Assembly (NCBI GenBank): GCA_904420505.1 | Contig: CAJFVS010000027.1 | Coordinates: 1 to 36,586, forward strand | From: Candidatus Alloruminococcus vanvlietii | Lineage (GTDB): Bacteria; Bacillota; Clostridia; Oscillospirales; Ruminococcaceae | DNA length: 36,586 nt | Direction of reading: 5' to 3' | In this document: piece after piece, positions 27,011 to 35,530 of the stretch | Numbering within the stretch: position 1 is the stretch's first letter | Layout: every line of letters starts with the position of its first letter | Notes under the pieces: model-generated | The model's input: only the letters and a program-made list of their open reading frames with translations | Told to the model about the DNA's origin: nothing | Databases searched by the model: none | Made by a program: the position numbers and the translations under genes

Positions 27011-27041
27011 GATGTAGAAAAAACGGCTAGAGGTGACCAAG

Positions 27042-27275
27042 ATGAGCAAACCGCTAATCTTGTTTAATTCCATTACCTATGCAATGATGGCGCAAAAAGC
27101 CCTTGGCAGGTACGGCATATACGGCGATGTGATTAAAACGCCTAAATTTATCGCATCCTGCGGGTGCGGCTACTGTTTGCGCATTTATATAGGCTGTTTA
27201 AACGACGCACTTTCGGTGCTGGAAAAAGAAAATATCCCATTTGTAAAGTCAGCCGAAGGTGAGGAGAAACCATGA
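27042..27275 (+). CDS. DUF3343 protein (putative Se/S carrier-like)
   Basis: A 77-aa protein of the DUF3343 family, marked by the opening LILFNSITYAMMAQKAL, the middle SCGCGYC with three Cys (about 40-44) and a Glu-rich end. The family often stands next to cysteine desulfurases and is proposed to carry sulfur or selenium. Here its stop overlaps the desulfurase start (ATGA), so the pair is translationally coupled, which supports that idea. I chose ATG 27042 after AGAGGTG, not the GTG at 27033 inside that site. Confidence 0.82.
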   Translation: MSKPLILFNSITYAMMAQKALGRYGIYGDVIKTPKFIASCGCGYCLRIYIGCLNDALSVLEKENIPFVKSAEGEEKP

Positions 27276-28426
27276 TGTATTTAGACAACGCCGCCACCAG
27301 CTTTCCAAAGCCAGAATCGGTAAAACAGGCCGTGATGAAGGCAATGGATGTGTATGGGGCAAACCCCGGCAGAAGCGGGCATTTTTTGTCGCTGCAAACC
27401 GCCGAAAAGGTATTTGAAGTACGCACCCAGCTAAAGGAAATGTTCTGTGCCAAAAGCGAACAGAACATTATTTTTACGCAAAATTGCACCCAGTCGCTGA
27501 ATATGGTGATTGGCGGGCTTTTGAAAGAAAATGATCACGTAATCATCACATGTTTGGAGCACAATTCGGTTATACGCCCGGTGCACCGCCTGAGCTTGAC
27601 CAAAGGCGTTGCCTACGACATCGCCCAGATTGTGCCCAACGATGAGGATAAAACGGTGGAAAACATCGAGCGGCTTATTAAGCCCAACACCAAATTGATT
27701 GTTACCACCCATGCGTCCAACGTGTGCGGCATTGTGCTGCCCATTGAAAAAATTGCCCGCATGGCCAAACGCTACGGGCTGTATTATATGGTGGATGCCG
27801 CCCAAACCGCGGGCATGCTGCCCATCCATTTGGAAGAAACCCCGATTGACTTTGTGGCGATGCCCGGGCACAAGGGGCTGTACGGGCCTTCGGGCACCGG
27901 GGTGTTAATCGCCCAATGCCCCGAGGTGCTGGAGCCCATCTACACCGGCGGCACCGGCAGCGCTTCCATGCAGCTGGAACAGCCCGATTTTTCGCCCGAT
28001 AAATTTGAAAGCGGCACCATCAACACCGCCGGGATTATCGGCTTGGGCGCGGGGCTTGCGTTTTTGCAAAACCGGGGCATGGAAAATGTATACCGCCATG
28101 AGCTAAAGCTGATTACCCAGATTTACGACGGCCTGGTGGAGATGGAAGAGGTAAAACTCTACACCGCCCGCCCCCAATACGGCAAAGCGGCGCCGGTTTT
28201 GTGCTTTACCGCCGATGGATTTACCTCAGAAGAAATTGTGACCCAGATGAGCGACAAAGGCATCTGCCTGCGCGGAGGGCTGCATTGCTCGCCGCTGGCA
28301 CACAGCTTTTTGGGCACCATACAAAGCGGGGCCGTGCGGGTAAGCACAGGGGTTTTCAATACAGATATACAGGTAAAAACCTTTCTTGATGAGCTTAAAA
28401 AAATTGTGAAAACCCAAGTGAAATGA
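27272..28426 (+). CDS. Cysteine desulfurase family protein (class V aminotransferase fold)
   Basis: A pyridoxal-phosphate enzyme of 384 aa that should remove sulfur (or selenium) from cysteine. It opens YLDNAATSFPKPE; the PLP lysine is K201 in AMPGHKGLYGPSG; VDAAQTAG provides the cofactor Asp; the persulfide Cys is C339 in RGGLHCSPLAH. The sequence type is the SufS-like family annotated TIGR01977. It has no ISC or SUF scaffold next to it; the only partner is the DUF3343 protein, so delivery to a small Cys-rich carrier is inferred. Confidence 0.9.
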   Translation: MMYLDNAATSFPKPESVKQAVMKAMDVYGANPGRSGHFLSLQTAEKVFEVRTQLKEMFCAKSEQNIIFTQNCTQSLNMVIGGLLKENDHVIITCLEHNSVIRPVHRLSLTKGVAYDIAQIVPNDEDKTVENIERLIKPNTKLIVTTHASNVCGIVLPIEKIARMAKRYGLYYMVDAAQTAGMLPIHLEETPIDFVAMPGHKGLYGPSGTGVLIAQCPEVLEPIYTGGTGSASMQLEQPDFSPDKFESGTINTAGIIGLGAGLAFLQNRGMENVYRHELKLITQIYDGLVEMEEVKLYTARPQYGKAAPVLCFTADGFTSEEIVTQMSDKGICLRGGLHCSPLAHSFLGTIQSGAVRVSTGVFNTDIQVKTFLDELKKIVKTQVK

Positions 28427-28438
28427 TTGAATTTCACT
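28417..28438. promoter_or_regulatory. Inverted repeat 1 before cdaA
   Basis: AGTGAAAT and ATTTCACT (8 bp) flank a 6-nt centre GATTGA. The left arm overlaps the desulfurase stop codon. Confidence 0.45.
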
Positions 28439-28454
28439 AAGATTATGATAGAAT
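28427..28454 (+). promoter_or_regulatory. Possible promoter of cdaA-cdaR
   Basis: TTGAAT (28427-28432) and TAGAAT (28449-28454) are 16 bp apart. The -10 falls in the loop and right arm of inverted repeat 2. Confidence 0.45.
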
Positions 28455-28462
28455 AATCTTAG
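28437..28462. promoter_or_regulatory. Inverted repeat 2 before cdaA
   Basis: CTAAGATTAT and ATAATCTTAG form a perfect 10-bp inverted repeat around GATAGA. It begins in the last two bases of inverted repeat 1. It may be an operator over the -10 or an AT-rich hairpin; no T-tract follows. Confidence 0.5.
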
Positions 28463-28483
28463 ATGAATAAAAGGATGTAGAAT

Positions 28484-29365
28484 ATGGGATCGATATTTGC
28501 CACATTCAGGGAACAACTAGTAGGAACCATTCGCACAGTATGGATTATGGACATTGTGGACGTAATTTTTGTGGCGTATTTGGTTTATAAATTTATAAAG
28601 CTGGTTCGCGAAACACGGGCCGGCCAGCTGGTAAAGGGCATTTTGCTGTTAATTGTAGGTTATGCGCTGGCATCGGCCTTGGGGCTTAGAACCATGAGCT
28701 TTTTGCTGGAAAGCGTGTTCCAATTTGGTATGGTGGCCGTGCTGGTGGTATTCCAACCGGAACTGCGGCGCGCACTTGAACAAGTGGGGCGCACCAAAAT
28801 TTCCAATTTGGGCGTGTTTTCCAGTATGAACTTGGATGAACAGGATGACGAGCGGCGTTGGAAAGAAGCGATTAGCGCCATTTGCAACGCGGCTGCGTCA
28901 CTTTCCAAGCGCAAAACCGGCGCTTTAATTGTTATGGAACGCCAAACCCGTCTGGGGGAGATTATCAAAACCGGCACCGTAGTGGATTCGGCCCCCAGCG
29001 CGGAGCTGTTTGGCAATATCTTTTTCCCCAATTCACCGCTGCATGACGGCGCTGTGGTGATGCGCGGCGGCAAAATTTACGCGGCAGGGTGTTTTTTGCC
29101 TTTGTCGGAAAACCACACCATTAGCAAAGACCTTGGCACCCGCCACCGTGCGGCGCTGGGGATGAGCGAAGAATCGGATGCGGTAGTGGTGGTGGTTTCG
29201 GAGGAAACCGGCGTGATTTCGGTAGCAAAAGGCGGACGTTTGACACGCGATTACGATGTGGTTACTTTGGAACGCGAGCTGTTAAAGGACATGCTTCCCG
29301 AAAGCGAAAATGAAGAAGGCAAAAACGAAAGAAGGCCGATATTTCGGAAAGGGAAAGGCCGATGA
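28484..29365 (+). CDS. cdaA: Diadenylate cyclase CdaA
   Basis: A membrane enzyme that condenses two ATP to cyclic di-AMP, an essential signal for potassium and wall homeostasis in Firmicutes. Three hydrophobic helices occupy about 22-40, 51-66 and 77-91, then the DAC domain has the catalytic D188-G189-A190 (HDGAVV) and R220-H221-R222 (GTRHRAA). At 293 aa it is typical; the charged tail EENEGKNERR is variable. Its stop overlaps cdaR as ATGA. AAAAGGATG precedes the ATG by about 7 nt. Confidence 0.95.
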   Translation: MGSIFATFREQLVGTIRTVWIMDIVDVIFVAYLVYKFIKLVRETRAGQLVKGILLLIVGYALASALGLRTMSFLLESVFQFGMVAVLVVFQPELRRALEQVGRTKISNLGVFSSMNLDEQDDERRWKEAISAICNAAASLSKRKTGALIVMERQTRLGEIIKTGTVVDSAPSAELFGNIFFPNSPLHDGAVVMRGGKIYAAGCFLPLSENHTISKDLGTRHRAALGMSEESDAVVVVVSEETGVISVAKGGRLTRDYDVVTLERELLKDMLPESENEEGKNERRPIFRKGKGR

Positions 29366-30639
29366 AAATCGAAAAAAAACTCAAAAAATTTTCACTCAAA
29401 AAACTCATTGATGACGACCGGTACCTGCGGGTTTTTTCGGTTGTTATTGCAATTGTCATATGGTTTGCAGTCATCAACTTAATTAGCGATGAAGCCCCGC
29501 GTTCGATTTCCGGCGTTTCGCTGGACATTGAAAGCCAGATGGCCGACCTGCGGCAGATGGGGCTGGTGCCCATTGAAGGGGCCGACCAGAAAATCGAAGT
29601 GGTGGTGGAAGGCAAACGCACGGTTGTAGGCAATCTGCAGCCGGAAGATATCAACGCTGTGCTGGAACTGACCGGGATTGATTCCCCCGGCACCTACGAT
29701 TTAAAGGTGAATGTAAGCAAAAACAATGCCAACGACGATTACCAGATTATCTCGGTGCGCCCGGAGACGGTGCGCATGGTGTTTGACCGCGAAACCAGCA
29801 AAAAACTCACCATTGAAATCGATATAACCGGCACTTCGGCGCCCGAAGGGTATTTGATGGAAACGGTATACGCTTCGGTAAGGGAAGTAACCGTGTCCGG
29901 GCCGGAAAGCGCTGTGCAAAATATTTCCCGCTGCGTGGCAAAGGTTTCCAGGGGCGATAACCTTACCCAAACCGCCGTGGTGAACACCGAGCTTGAATTT
30001 TACAATGTGGACGGGCAGCCAAGCGATATGTCCCAGGTGACAGTTGACCGCGAAACGGTGGATGTAACCATACCGGTACTGCAAATTAAAACGCTGCCGG
30101 TAAAGGTCAGCTTTATCAACATGCCAAGCGGCTTTGATATGGACACCCTGGAATACACCCTTTCGCAGGATACCATTGAAATCGCCGGGCCTACCGACGT
30201 AATGGCCAACTTAAGCGAATACAACTTAGGGTATATCGACTTTAAGCAGCTTTCGACAGAGGGCTTCCAGGAATTTGACATTATCCTGCCGGTGGGGTAC
30301 TTGAACATCCAAAGCGTGGATAAAATCGGCGTGACCTTTAATATGGAAGACAAAATCGAAAAAGAATTTACCGTGCAGGATATCCGCGTTGTAAACGGAC
30401 CCAGCAATTACACCATTACGGTGAACACCCGTCAAATCAACAAAGTAAAAATCATCGGCAACGCCGAAACCATAGAAGCGCTCAGTTCGCAGGATATTGT
30501 GGCAGAAATTGACTTTTTGTCCAGCGAAATATCCACCGGCCAGTACCAGATGCCGGCGCATATTGTGGTGCCGGGCAAAAACGACGTATGGATTTACGGC
30601 GAATATTCCGTTGTAGTCACGGTAAGACAAGATTCATAA
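29362..30639 (+). CDS. cdaR: CdaR, YbbR-domain regulator of CdaA
   Basis: A 425-aa protein with one N-terminal membrane helix (about 24-42, LRVFSVVIAIVIWFAVINLI) and extracytoplasmic YbbR repeats of about 80-90 residues to the end. Typical repeat starts are SGVSLDIESQ, and ITGTSAPEGY. In known systems CdaR binds CdaA and tunes cyclic di-AMP output. The usual third gene, glmM, is not next; an inverted repeat that may terminate transcription follows. Confidence 0.9.
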   Translation: MKIEKKLKKFSLKKLIDDDRYLRVFSVVIAIVIWFAVINLISDEAPRSISGVSLDIESQMADLRQMGLVPIEGADQKIEVVVEGKRTVVGNLQPEDINAVLELTGIDSPGTYDLKVNVSKNNANDDYQIISVRPETVRMVFDRETSKKLTIEIDITGTSAPEGYLMETVYASVREVTVSGPESAVQNISRCVAKVSRGDNLTQTAVVNTELEFYNVDGQPSDMSQVTVDRETVDVTIPVLQIKTLPVKVSFINMPSGFDMDTLEYTLSQDTIEIAGPTDVMANLSEYNLGYIDFKQLSTEGFQEFDIILPVGYLNIQSVDKIGVTFNMEDKIEKEFTVQDIRVVNGPSNYTITVNTRQINKVKIIGNAETIEALSSQDIVAEIDFLSSEISTGQYQMPAHIVVPGKNDVWIYGEYSVVVTVRQDS

Positions 30640-30645
30640 AACCCC

Positions 30646-30679
30646 AAATTACCACAGCATGCAAATGTTGTGGTAATTT
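30646..30679. terminator. Strong inverted repeat after cdaR, probable terminator
   Basis: AAATTACCACA pairs perfectly with TGTGGTAATTT (11 bp) around a 12-nt loop. The stem itself ends in T's and is followed by TGAGAATAGG, so the T-tract is short. It lies 7 nt after the cdaR stop and 18 nt before the next ATG; it may act in both directions or instead control the next gene. Confidence 0.55.
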
Positions 30680-30696
30680 TGAGAATAGGAGAAATT

Positions 30697-32292
30697 ATGG
30701 CAGTTATTATTAGCGGTATTGCCACAGGGCTAAACGAAGCGGCGGACGCCGCCATTGCATACGCGCTGAAAAAATACCGCATTGCGCCGCAAACGGTAAA
30801 AAGCGCGCATGTGGTCAAGCGCTCGGTGGATGCGCGCAAAAGGGGCAACATTGTATTTTCCAACGCGGTGCGTTTGGAACTTTTGGTTGACGAACAGGCG
30901 TTTGCGCGCAGCCAAAACAGCCCGCAGGTGCAGTATAAGCCGCAGCGGGGTTTTGCCCTTACCCCGGGCAAGGAAAAGCTTTCGCACCCGCCGGTAATCG
31001 CCGGGTTTGGCCCGGCGGGCATGTTTGCCGCGCTTTTGCTGGCAAGGTATGGGTATGCCCCCATCGTGCTTGAGCGCGGCGCAGATGTGGACACGCGGGT
31101 GGCGGCGGTGGAAGCATTTTGGAAAAGCGGCCGGCTGGACCCTGCCACCAACGTACAGTTTGGGGAAGGGGGCGCGGGCACCTTTTCGGACGGAAAGCTT
31201 ACCACCCGTATCAACGACCCCTTATGCGACTGGGTTTTGCAGCAGTTTGTGCATTTTGGCGCGCCAAAAGACATTTTATATAAGGCAAAACCGCACATCG
31301 GCACCGACTATTTGCGCAAGGTGGTCAAAAACATCCGAAAGGAGATTATCGCCTTAGGCGGGCAGGTGCATTTTTTAAAGGAAGTACAGTGCATTGGCGT
31401 GCAAAACGGCAGGCTTAGCCATGTGGTGGCCAACGGGGAAGAAATCCCCGCACAGGCGCTTGTTTTGGCTGTGGGCCACAGCGCGCGCAACACCATACAA
31501 ACCCTGTATGAAAGCGGGGTGGAAGTGGTTCCCAAAGCGTTTTCGGTGGGGGTGCGCATCGAGCACCGGCAAGAAGACATAAACCGTGCCCTATACGGCC
31601 CTCAGGCAGGGCATCCGGCCTTGCCGCCGGGGGAATATACCCAGTCTTTGCGTGTGGACGGGCGGGGGGTATACACCTTTTGCATGTGCCCGGGCGGGCT
31701 GGTGGTGCCGGCGGCGTCGGAAGAGGGCATGGTGGTTACCAACGGCATGAGCAACTACGGCCGCAACGCGCAAAACGCCAACAGCGCGCTGGTGGTGGGG
31801 GTAACGCCTGAAGATTTTGGTTTGCACCCGTTGGACGGCATCGCGTTTCAGAGAAAGCTGGAAAAAAGCGCCTTTTTGGCAGGCGGTGGCGGCTACAAGG
31901 CCCCCATGCAAACGGTTTGCAGCTTTTTAAACAAAGGCAAGGGCCTTTCGTTGGGCAGGGTGTCGCCCAGCTATGCATTGGGGGTAACCCCGTGCGATTT
32001 CCACAGCATTTTGCCGCCCTTTGTGTGCGATATGCTAAAACAGGGGTTGGCGGCATTTGACAAACGCATACACGGTTTTGCCGCGCCCGATGCGGTGATG
32101 ACCGGCGTGGAAACGCGCACCTCCTCGCCCGTGCGCATACCGCGTTTGGACAATTTGCAGGCAGCGGGCTTTTTGGGCCTTTACCCCTGCGGGGAAGGCG
32201 CAGGTTATGCAGGCGGCATTATGAGCGCCGCGGTGGACGGCATCAAGGTGGCCAGCGCGATTATACAAAGCTTTCAAAGCGGCCGGGTTTAA
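30697..32292 (+). CDS. FAD-dependent oxidoreductase (COG2509-like)
   Basis: A 531-aa flavoprotein of unknown substrate. After a ~95-residue N-terminal domain of basic repeats comes the FAD Rossmann motif VIAGFGPAGMFAALLLARYG (G103-G108 core) with the Glu in VLERGADVDTR. FGEGGAGTFSDGKLTTR is the family stretch that binds the flavin; the C-terminal FLGLYPCGEGAGYAGGIMSAAVDG closes the FAD site. The start ATG 30697 (MAVIISG) has TAGGAG 6 nt upstream; a longer frame from 30670 would start within the hairpin and was rejected. The function of these NAD(P)/FAD proteins is not established. Confidence 0.88.
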   Translation: MAVIISGIATGLNEAADAAIAYALKKYRIAPQTVKSAHVVKRSVDARKRGNIVFSNAVRLELLVDEQAFARSQNSPQVQYKPQRGFALTPGKEKLSHPPVIAGFGPAGMFAALLLARYGYAPIVLERGADVDTRVAAVEAFWKSGRLDPATNVQFGEGGAGTFSDGKLTTRINDPLCDWVLQQFVHFGAPKDILYKAKPHIGTDYLRKVVKNIRKEIIALGGQVHFLKEVQCIGVQNGRLSHVVANGEEIPAQALVLAVGHSARNTIQTLYESGVEVVPKAFSVGVRIEHRQEDINRALYGPQAGHPALPPGEYTQSLRVDGRGVYTFCMCPGGLVVPAASEEGMVVTNGMSNYGRNAQNANSALVVGVTPEDFGLHPLDGIAFQRKLEKSAFLAGGGGYKAPMQTVCSFLNKGKGLSLGRVSPSYALGVTPCDFHSILPPFVCDMLKQGLAAFDKRIHGFAAPDAVMTGVETRTSSPVRIPRLDNLQAAGFLGLYPCGEGAGYAGGIMSAAVDGIKVASAIIQSFQSGRV

Positions 32293-32354
32293 GGGCACAA
32301 AACCCTGCTTTTTCCCGTATGATGAAGCATGGAGGAAAAAGGAGGGGGTCGTGT

Positions 32355-33164
32355 ATGAAAACAGGGCTTGCCTTAACAGCAAGCGGCTTAGAAGGAATTG
32401 CCGCGGTAGGGGTGCTAAAAACCCTAAAAAGCTTAGGGGTTGAAATATCGTTTATTAGCGCCAGCGGCACGGCGGCGTATGCGGCGTATTTGTATGCCAA
32501 AGGCTACAGCGAGGAATTTATCATCCAGGCGCTGCTGCGCTTGATGAAAAAAGCCAAATCGTGTTCCAGCAAAGGCAAATGGCGCCGCTGGATTGCCCAA
32601 AAACGCAAGCGCCCCGCCAAAGATGCGCTGTTAAAAGAAATCCAAAAAACGCTGGCATGCCCCGTGGCGCGCAGCAGGCTGCGTGCGGCGATGGCCATCT
32701 GCTGCGTGGATATCCAAAGCGGAAGGCTGGTGGCGTTTTGCAAGCATCTGCGGCTGGATGCAAGCGAGCTGAAAGTGGTGGATGATTTTGATATAAGCGC
32801 CGCTTTGCGCGCTTCTTTGGCGCCCCAGCCGGTAGCGGGTGCGTTTTGCATGGAAAACATGCGCCTGTGCGATTCTTCGTTTTTGCAAAATTACCCGCGG
32901 TATATGCTGCGGCTGCTGGGCGCGGAACATACCATCGGCGCAAGCATTTTGCCCTGCCAAAGCGCTGAGCCGTTTGCGGGTGCGCAAAATGCATTGGAAA
33001 TGGTGCGGCGCAGGATGCTGTTTTATGAAAACGAAAACAAAGACTGTTTGCTGCGGGTTTCTTTGCCGTTTGTACCCAGCGGGGAAAAAGGCATGCGCGA
33101 ATGCATTGCATTTGCCAGCCAATTGGTAGAGGAAAACCGCTTGAAAATTTACTATACATTATAA
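32355..33164 (+). CDS. Patatin-like protein with degenerate catalytic motifs
   Basis: A 269-aa protein with the outline of a patatin-like phospholipase, but the catalytic sites are altered. The usual oxyanion-hole GGGxRG is TASGLEG (8-14). The helix around the nucleophile, normally GTSAGA, is SASGTAA (35-41), so GxSxG is gone; only Ser37 is close. The DG motif that holds the catalytic Asp is CDSSFLQNYP. The flanking pattern (GVLKTLKSLGV, LYAKGYS) keeps the fold. It is either a pseudo-enzyme or a divergent hydrolase. ATG 32355 has AAAGGAGGGG 8 nt upstream. Confidence 0.7.
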   Translation: MKTGLALTASGLEGIAAVGVLKTLKSLGVEISFISASGTAAYAAYLYAKGYSEEFIIQALLRLMKKAKSCSSKGKWRRWIAQKRKRPAKDALLKEIQKTLACPVARSRLRAAMAICCVDIQSGRLVAFCKHLRLDASELKVVDDFDISAALRASLAPQPVAGAFCMENMRLCDSSFLQNYPRYMLRLLGAEHTIGASILPCQSAEPFAGAQNALEMVRRRMLFYENENKDCLLRVSLPFVPSGEKGMRECIAFASQLVEENRLKIYYTL

Positions 33165-33184
33165 CAGAACAGGAGACAACGACT

Positions 33185-34144
33185 ATGGGACGTATTTATG
33201 CAATCGGGGAAGCGTTGATTGATTTTATCCCCACCCAGCATTCGGTGGCGCTGAAAGATGTGCCGGGCTTTTTGCGCGCAGCGGGCGGCGCGCCCGCCAA
33301 TGTGGCCGCAGCAGCGGCAAAATTAGGCTCTGCGGCTTCTTTTGTGGGCATGGTGGGGCAGGATGCCTTTGGCGAACATCTGCAGGAAACGCTGCAAAAC
33401 GCCGGGGTGGATACTTCTTATCTATACAAAACCAATCAAGCCAACACCACCTTGGCGTTTGTCTCTTTAAAGGCGGATGGCCAGCGCGAATTTGCCTTTT
33501 ACCGCAACCCGGGCGCAGATATGCTGCTGGATGCCGCTTTGGTGGAGGATATCCCCTTTGCAAAAGAGGATATTTTGCATTTTTGCTCGGTTTGCCTGGT
33601 TCCCAGTGCAACGCGCCAGGCGCATGCGCGCGCCATAGAGCGCATAAAAGCAGCCGGCGGGCGCGTTTGCTTTGACCCCAATTTGCGTTTTAACCTTTGG
33701 GATGACCATAAGGCGCTTAAAGACACGGTTTGGCAGTTTATGCAAGGGTGCGATGTGTTGAAGGTAAGCGATGAGGAAATCGAATTTATTTTTGATACCG
33801 CCAACGAAGAAACAGCCGTACAGGCTGCGTTTGACAAGGGCTGCCAGATGGTGTTTGTCACCAAGGGAAGCCGCGGCGCAAGCGTGTATACCCATGGCTT
33901 TTCGCTTGACTGCATGTCCCCTAGGGTACAGGCGGTGGATACCACCGGCGCAGGCGATACCTTTGCGGGCAGCATGCTTTCGCGCTTGATAGCCCTTTCG
34001 CCCCAGCAGCTGCAGGATCCCCAGGCGGTGGGCGAGGTTTTGCGCTTTGCGGTATTTGCTTCGGCTATTTCGGTTCAGAACAAAGGGGCAATCGCCTCGA
34101 TGCCTTGTTTGGAACAGGTAAACGCATTTTTGGCGCAGGAATAG
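33185..34144 (+). CDS. PfkB-family carbohydrate kinase, probable fructokinase
   Basis: A 319-aa sugar kinase of the ribokinase fold. The first PfkB signature is AAGGAPANVAAAAAKLG (32-48) and the second is DTTGAGDTFAG (252-262), with the catalytic base D258. GEALIDFIP at the N-terminus is the usual fructokinase/ScrK opening. The sugar cannot be proved; no sugar transporter or invertase is adjacent. ATG 33185 has AGGAGA 9 nt upstream. No clear terminator follows. Confidence 0.88.
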   Translation: MGRIYAIGEALIDFIPTQHSVALKDVPGFLRAAGGAPANVAAAAAKLGSAASFVGMVGQDAFGEHLQETLQNAGVDTSYLYKTNQANTTLAFVSLKADGQREFAFYRNPGADMLLDAALVEDIPFAKEDILHFCSVCLVPSATRQAHARAIERIKAAGGRVCFDPNLRFNLWDDHKALKDTVWQFMQGCDVLKVSDEEIEFIFDTANEETAVQAAFDKGCQMVFVTKGSRGASVYTHGFSLDCMSPRVQAVDTTGAGDTFAGSMLSRLIALSPQQLQDPQAVGEVLRFAVFASAISVQNKGAIASMPCLEQVNAFLAQE

Positions 34145-34147
34145 CAT

Positions 34148-34177
34148 TTGCCTGCATGGCTTTTTTCGTGTTATACT
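34148..34177 (+). promoter_or_regulatory. Promoter of the AI-2E-type permease gene
   Basis: TTGCCT (34148-34153) and TATACT (34172-34177) are 18 bp apart, just after the kinase stop. Confidence 0.55.
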
Positions 34178-34227
34178 AAAAATACACAAATTTTGCATTT
34201 TTAGACAGCCAAGGGGAGGGGAAAGCC

Positions 34228-35463
34228 ATGCAAGAAGAGAACAAGCAGGAAAAAGCAAGAAAATGGGGGCTTGCATTCCAGAAAAAATACACCGTGATTG
34301 CCATATATGCGTTTGCCGTTATTGCGCTTTCCATTTTGTTGGTGTTTTTCTGCCTGAATGTTTCGGTTGTCCTTTCGTTTGTAAACCGGGTGCTGGCCAT
34401 TTTATCCCCGGTGGTTTACGCGCTGGTGATCACCTATTTGATGAACCCTTTGGTCAGCTGGTTTGAAAGGCGTGTGTTTGCCTTTTTGGTAAAGAAAAAG
34501 CCGCGTTACCAGCTGCGCCGCGCACTTTCCATTGCTGCGGCGTTTGTTTTAATGCTGCTGGTGCTGGGCGTGTTTTTGTATATTGTTCTGCCGCAAATTG
34601 TCACCAGTACGGTGGGGCTTGTCAGCAGCATGTCCAGCTATATTGTGAATTTGGAAAGCAATTTGCGGGAGTTTGTCTCCAACATGGGGCTGCCGCAGGA
34701 GATTATCGACCAGGTTTTGGCGCTGGTGCAGTCGGCCGAAACGTGGTTTACCCAAATTGTCTCGCTGGCACAGCAATGCCTGCCGTATTTGTATGGCATT
34801 ACGGTGCAGGTGACGTCGGTGTTTTACAACTTGGTTTTGGGGCTGGTGATTTCCGTCTACACGCTTATGAGCAAGGAAAAGCTGTTTGCGCGCACCAAAA
34901 AGCTGCTGTATGCGTTTTTTTCACCCAGCCATGTGGACCGCGCCATTGACGTAACCGAAAAATGCCATAAAATCTTTTCGGGTTTTCTTTCCGGCAAGCT
35001 GCTGGATTCCACCATCATCGGCATTTTGTGCTTTATCGGCATGAGCATTTTGAATATCCCTTTGGCGGTGCTGGTTTCGGTGGTGGTGGGGGTCACCAAT
35101 GTCATCCCGTATTTCGGGCCCTTTATCGGGGCTATCCCCAGCTTGATTTTGATTTTCTTTGTATCCCCTATCAAAGCGGTTTGGTTTGGCATTTTTTTAA
35201 TGCTTTTGCAGCAGTTTGACGGCAACATCCTGGGCCCCAAAATTTTGGGCGATTCCATTGGCATAAGCGCTTTTTGGGTGATTTTTGCCGTATTGGTAGG
35301 CGGTGGGCTGTTTGGAGTGGCCGGCATGTTTTTGGGCGTGCCGGTGTTCGCGGTGATTTATATGCTGGCAAGCGAGTTTATTTACAAGCGGCTGAAAAAG
35401 AAAAATCTGCCCACCGATACCAAGGAGTATGCCTCGGAGAAAAACAAAATCAACTTTTGGTAA
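34228..35463 (+). CDS. AI-2E family transporter
   Basis: A 411-aa integral membrane protein with about eight hydrophobic helices. Family marks are LAILSPVVYALVITYLMNPLV near the N-terminus, then the central charged region, and VIPYFGPFIGAIPS with FDGNILGPKILGDSIGI and GGGLFGVAGMFLGVPV towards the end. Members were named for autoinducer-2 export, but others are Na+/H+ antiporters or of unknown function, so the substrate is not claimed. The Shine-Dalgarno GGGGAGGGG precedes the ATG. The C-terminal tail is charged (KKKNLPTDTKEYASEKN). Confidence 0.9.
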   Translation: MQEENKQEKARKWGLAFQKKYTVIAIYAFAVIALSILLVFFCLNVSVVLSFVNRVLAILSPVVYALVITYLMNPLVSWFERRVFAFLVKKKPRYQLRRALSIAAAFVLMLLVLGVFLYIVLPQIVTSTVGLVSSMSSYIVNLESNLREFVSNMGLPQEIIDQVLALVQSAETWFTQIVSLAQQCLPYLYGITVQVTSVFYNLVLGLVISVYTLMSKEKLFARTKKLLYAFFSPSHVDRAIDVTEKCHKIFSGFLSGKLLDSTIIGILCFIGMSILNIPLAVLVSVVVGVTNVIPYFGPFIGAIPSLILIFFVSPIKAVWFGIFLMLLQQFDGNILGPKILGDSIGISAFWVIFAVLVGGGLFGVAGMFLGVPVFAVIYMLASEFIYKRLKKKNLPTDTKEYASEKNKINFW

Positions 35464-35469
35464 AGGTTC

Positions 35470-35498
35470 TTGACAAATACCCCAAATAGGGGTATTCT
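35470..35498 (+). promoter_or_regulatory. aroF: Promoter of the DAHP synthase leader
   Basis: A perfect TTGACA (35470-35475) and TATTCT (35493-35498) with 17 bp between. The transcript would start near 35505, about 26 nt before the leader ATG. Confidence 0.85.
35476..35496. promoter_or_regulatory. 21-bp palindrome inside the promoter, CsoR/CstR-type operator candidate
   Basis: AATACCCC and GGGGTATT are perfect 8-bp arms around AAATA. It fills the spacer and overlaps the -10, a repressor position. The ATACCC...GGGTAT arms resemble operators of the CsoR/CstR (DUF156) family, though this centre is 5 bp. No such regulator is in the window, so the assignment is inference. Confidence 0.55.
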
Positions 35499-35530
35499 GT
35501 ACTAGAAACCTTTTGGAAAGGATTTATACG

